Assembly: GCA_014885115.2 (NCBI GenBank) | Contig: WKLE02004597.1 | Span: 1-10,175 of the forward strand | Source of the DNA: Asterionellopsis glacialis | Taxonomy: Eukaryota > Bacillariophyta > Plagiogrammaphyceae > Rhaphoneidales > Asterionellopsidaceae | Direction: 5' to 3' | Length of the DNA: 10,175 bases | In this document: positions 8,005 through 10,175 of the stretch, in pieces | How positions within the stretch are numbered: the first letter of the stretch is position 1 | Layout: every line of letters begins with the position of its first letter | Position numbers and translations under genes: made by a program | The notes under the pieces: generated by a model | The model's input: the letters and a program-made list of their open reading frames with translations, nothing else | Told to the model about the DNA's origin: nothing | Databases searched by the model: none

Positions 8005-8347
8005 GTACAAGACCAAAAAGATGTGCTTTTACATCTTGTTGAAAAGAAATTCAATGACACTCTTGTGTGGGACAAATGCTTGCTTGACCTTGAAGTTTGA
8101 ATCATTGCTAGAGAAGTAGGTGGCATCTCAACTAAAATACTGGATGATGTTTCTAAACTTACAGGTATGAAACTATTACCTATGCAACTATGAAAAGAGA
8201 TTGGAGAGCATGAAAGGAATGAGCTCCAGACAGCAGTTAAGAATGTTCTAGTTAAAGCCAGTATGGAGAAGGGCAAGGATGAATATTGTATCTTTTGTTT
8301 TATTTCTAATGTCCTGTTTCTGATTGAGCAACTAGTTTCATCATCAA
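8005..8347 (+). pseudogene. Unrecognised protein, continuation block truncated by a MITE
   Basis: The frame running through VEKKFNDTLVWDKCLLDLEV, GISTKILDDVSKLTGMKL and ERNELQTAVKNVLVKA is Lys/Glu/Leu-rich, helical in character and coding-like. It is broken by TGA at 8098-8100 and TGA at 8191-8193. At 8347 it is cut by the MITE. On the far side, counting one copy of the target duplication, the same phase stays open from 8789 to a TGA at 8869-8871, which suggests the MITE landed inside this coding sequence. An uninterrupted 121-codon minus frame (7998-8363) overlaps it but is Ser-rich, begins inside the MITE and looks like a shadow. No family is recognised. Confidence 0.42.
8340..8347 (+). repeat. 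8-bp target-site duplication, left copy
   Basis: ATCATCAA immediately precedes the left terminal repeat of the MITE and is identical to 8781-8788. The pair is the mark left by an 8-bp staggered cut. Confidence 0.85.
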
Positions 8348-8780
8348 TAGGGATCTGCTGCACACCATGGTAACCTTGATATCATGGTTGTGATGTGTAC
8401 CATGATCACATCATGGTTGGCTCAACTGTTATCATGGTTCAACCATGATAGAATTCATATGCACAAAAATACACACAAGTACACCTATGTGTCACAAATA
8501 CATAGGTCCTAGTCCTTTAGGCTACCCTATGTGCATCTGAACCAGCACGCTCCCTACTGGTACATACAAGTGAGGCACACATACAATGTCACATGTTTTG
8601 ATACTAGTAGTACTGGTACATATGTACACACTAGCCCTGACATAGTATAGATGAACTTGCACAGGAACAAGCATGAGGCTGAACTGTGATGATTGTGACA
8701 ACTGTGATCACAACATGGTTCAATGATTTGAACAATGATCACATCACAGTAGACCTGAGCTGAACTGTGACAGATCCCTA
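8348..8780. mobile_element. hAT-type MITE (non-autonomous DNA transposon), 433 bp
   Basis: The element begins TAGGGATCTG (8348-8357) and ends CAGATCCCTA (8771-8780), a perfect 10-bp terminal inverted repeat. It is flanked by the identical 8-bp direct repeat ATCATCAA on both sides. An 8-bp target duplication with a TAGGG-type terminus is characteristic of the hAT superfamily. There is no coding sequence, and the short length makes it a MITE dependent on a transposase supplied elsewhere. The left 110 bases are full of ATCATGGTT units in both orientations, including a 21-bp perfect palindrome centred at 8440. The right 100 bases carry AACTGTGA three times and an inverted copy. Such subterminal repeats are the usual transposase-binding sites of hAT elements. 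The perfect termini and target duplication imply recent insertion. Confidence 0.88.
8430..8450. repeat. 21-bp perfect palindrome in the MITE left arm
   Basis: TATCATGGTT at 8430-8439 and AACCATGATA at 8441-8450 are exact reverse complements around a single C at 8440. A second, shorter inverted pair (ACCATGAT, 3-base spacer, ATCATGGT) lies about 30 bases upstream. Together they make this end strongly hairpin-prone. Confidence 0.85.
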
Positions 8781-8788
8781 ATCATCAA
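8781..8788 (+). repeat. 8-bp target-site duplication, right copy
   Basis: ATCATCAA follows the right terminal repeat directly and matches the left copy at 8340-8347 at all eight positions. Confidence 0.85.
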
Positions 8789-8908
8789 TCAGACAAAGGA
8801 AACAGAAGAGGATTCTTACAAATTCTCTAATTACTGAAATAAAAACACATACTTTTTTGGGTGCAGATTGAGAAGGTGGGGATCTTATAAACATGATTTG
8901 GCATGTAG

Positions 8909-9457
8909 AAAGAAGTCGCCAATATTAACAAAACATATTTGAGCAAGGAACATAAGAAAATACAGCAAGCATTGATTTGTGGACAGGAGTATCACATGAT
9001 TGAAATCCATTCAAGTTGCAAAGATACAATTGAAGAAGATGCAAGGTGCATACTTCTTGAATTTGATGTTCCAGGCATAGATTCATCAACACTAGGCACC
9101 ATAAATATTAACATACAAGATGATATTGTATTCAATGAGTGTTCAGAGGAGTTGGAGTCCTTTGTCTCTCAAGGTAAAAACGCAAAAGATCATACAAATG
9201 TGGACAAGGTTCAGTTGCCTCCAGGACCTGCACAAGATAATACAGGTATTAGTCTACAACTGGTTTGGGTCAAGAAACAATCTGCTGGTGGTGATGAACA
9301 AAACAATACAGCTATTGACAAAGAAGAATACATTGGCTGTCAACTTCTCCCAATAGATATGCAAGAGCTATCATATGCTTTTAGTTTTGTATCATATAGT
9401 CAGCATCATGCAAGCAAAAAATTACTGCAAGTTGTAATCATGTTATTACAATATTAG
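8909..9457 (+). CDS. Unrecognised protein block, about 180 codons, partial
   Basis: The frame is open from after a TAG at 8906-8908 to TAG at 9455-9457. The earliest plausible start is unclear because no ATG appears until the HMIEIHSS segment near 8996, so the beginning may be an exon or a broken upstream part. It contains EHKKIQQALICGQEYHMIEI, CILLEFDVPGIDSS, an acidic stretch NECSEELESF, a Pro/Gly patch QLPPGPAQDN and a C-terminal LLQVVIMLLQY. The soluble, mixed composition and steady openness favour real coding descent. No domain is recognised. It follows the unknown blocks upstream with the same orientation and is followed 14 bases later by another block in a different frame, so these may be pieces of one protein. 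Confidence 0.45.
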   Translation, partial: KEVANINKTYLSKEHKKIQQALICGQEYHMIEIHSSCKDTIEEDARCILLEFDVPGIDSSTLGTININIQDDIVFNECSEELESFVSQGKNAKDHTNVDKVQLPPGPAQDNTGISLQLVWVKKQSAGGDEQNNTAIDKEEYIGCQLLPIDMQELSYAFSFVSYSQHHASKKLLQVVIMLLQY

Positions 9458-9471
9458 CAAAGGATGGAAAG

Positions 9472-9839
9472 ATGACAACAGCAATATTTGGTTTACCAAC
9501 TTGTACAGATACATTTAGTTGTCCAACATGTATTAGAAGAGATGATGTGAAATCATTTCCAAAGTGGATGCAAAGTGAAGCATTTGTTCATCTTTTTGAA
9601 CCAATCAAAGCTATGTATTTGAAGACTTTCTGCTTTAAGAAGGAGTTTACTCAAATGAGGTACTGTATGCTGTATTTGAAAAACAAATGGGTGGGGCACA
9701 CAAAAGCTTTGGTGCTGCTACAGAGACCCAAGTTCCTCCAAATATTATTAAAAAAATTTCCAGTTACAAGGAATTAATAAAAATAGATCTTCAAATGCAT
9801 TCTGGGGATCCAATGCATTGGAGAGCCAGGGCTGCATGA
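9472..9839 (+). pseudogene. Unrecognised Cys-containing protein block, frameshifted
   Basis: From ATG at 9472 the reading gives IFGLPTCTDTFSCPTCIRRD, with a C...F.CP.C arrangement reminiscent of a small zinc-binding knuckle, then SFPKWMQSEAFVHLF. Near 9640 the better coding sense moves to another frame (VLYAVFEKQMGGAHKSFGAA, then KELIKIDLQMHSGDPMHWR) and ends at TGA 9837-9839. The original frame instead runs on through a basic low-quality stretch to about 9777, which I regard as out of frame. A single-base indel around AAGAAGGAG (9637-9645) explains the switch. The family is unknown. It is probably the C-terminal region of the protein whose earlier parts lie at 7376-9457. Confidence 0.42.
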
Positions 9840-10175
9840 CTCATTTGACAGAGGAAACTGCTAAGATGCTTTGGATTATTTTTTAAAATGCTAGTTGGGC
9901 AAAAGGCAAAAAGGATGAAACCACTATCAAAGCAAAGGGAAGTTATCAAATAGGATAAAGGAGAAAATTATTTAGCAGCTATGGAGTGCATCAAAGTGCT
10001 ACACCAGAAAATGGCTTTGAAACTGCTGCAAATATTTTAAATCATTAGACCTACAACTATTTCTCTCATAAAAACAACAATCAAGTTCACCATAGACACA
10101 GCAACTACCATCATAACTAAACAACAAATGGTTTGGGACCATAGACTTAACATGTTTGTTCTTGTCTTTGCATTA
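9840..10175. other. Unassigned AT-rich end of window
   Basis: In the phase of the preceding block a Lys-rich reading (KMLVGQKAKRMKPLSKQREV) and a Thr/Ile-rich reading (TTISLIKTTIKFTIDTATTI) are separated by stops. This may be more of the same decayed protein running off the window, but I cannot support a call. Confidence 0.35.

Noticed and set aside
8001..8006. GTAAGT resembling a 5' splice donor between two unknown blocks
   Set aside because: The next coding-like frame resumes only a few bases later, too close for an intron; a frameshift is simpler.
7998..8363. Uninterrupted 121-codon minus frame
   Set aside because: Ser-rich shadow of the Lys/Glu-rich plus block; its start lies inside the MITE.
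1..10175. tRNA, rRNA, CRISPR array, bacterial operon signals
   Set aside because: None seen on reading both strands; the composition and element types point to a eukaryote.

Overview
The window looks like eukaryotic, transposon-dominated DNA. It is AT-rich, strongly poor in CpG, and has no operon-like gene packing, Shine-Dalgarno pattern, tRNA, rRNA or CRISPR array. Most recognisable coding stretches are decayed pieces of several different mobile elements. The mixture (a non-LTR reverse transcriptase tail, a PIF/Harbinger-like transposase, a Myb/SANT-like protein, a piggyBac-like transposase preceded by a DEDDh exonuclease, and a hAT-type MITE) fits a marine protist such as a diatom or another stramenopile alga. 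That host guess rests on remembered family flavour and is weak.

Layout. Positions 1-404: no gene, only an imperfect 84-bp tandem repeat. Positions 405-659 (-): GC-richer tail of a non-LTR reverse transcriptase. Positions 662-949 (+): C-terminal piece of a PIF/Harbinger-like DDE transposase, abruptly joined to the RT fragment. Positions 1160-2666 (-): a Myb/SANT-like DNA-binding protein gene broken by frameshifts that all lie at or beside A/T homopolymers, convergent to the Harbinger piece. Positions 2667-3387: spacer with no gene. Positions 3388-5962 (+): a broken gene with an acidic/Ser-rich N-terminus, a DEDDh 3'-5' exonuclease-like domain, then a piggyBac-like (DDE_Tnp_1_7) transposase. 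Its third catalytic segment is duplicated in frame, and its first catalytic Asp appears to be Asn. Positions 5963-7375: nothing confident. Positions 7376-9839 (+): a set of coding-like blocks from one or more unrecognised proteins, interrupted at 8348-8780 by a 433-bp hAT-type MITE with perfect 10-bp terminal inverted repeats and a perfect 8-bp target-site duplication. Positions 9840-10175: open but unassignable sequence.

How the parts may relate. Harbinger elements are known to carry a transposase plus a Myb/SANT-like partner, so the convergent pair at 662-2666 is best read as the remains of one such element whose 5' half was replaced by the RT fragment. The exonuclease-piggyBac gene is a separate element. 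The MITE is the youngest-looking event, because its terminal repeats and target duplication are still perfect. No intact functional gene is asserted anywhere in the window.
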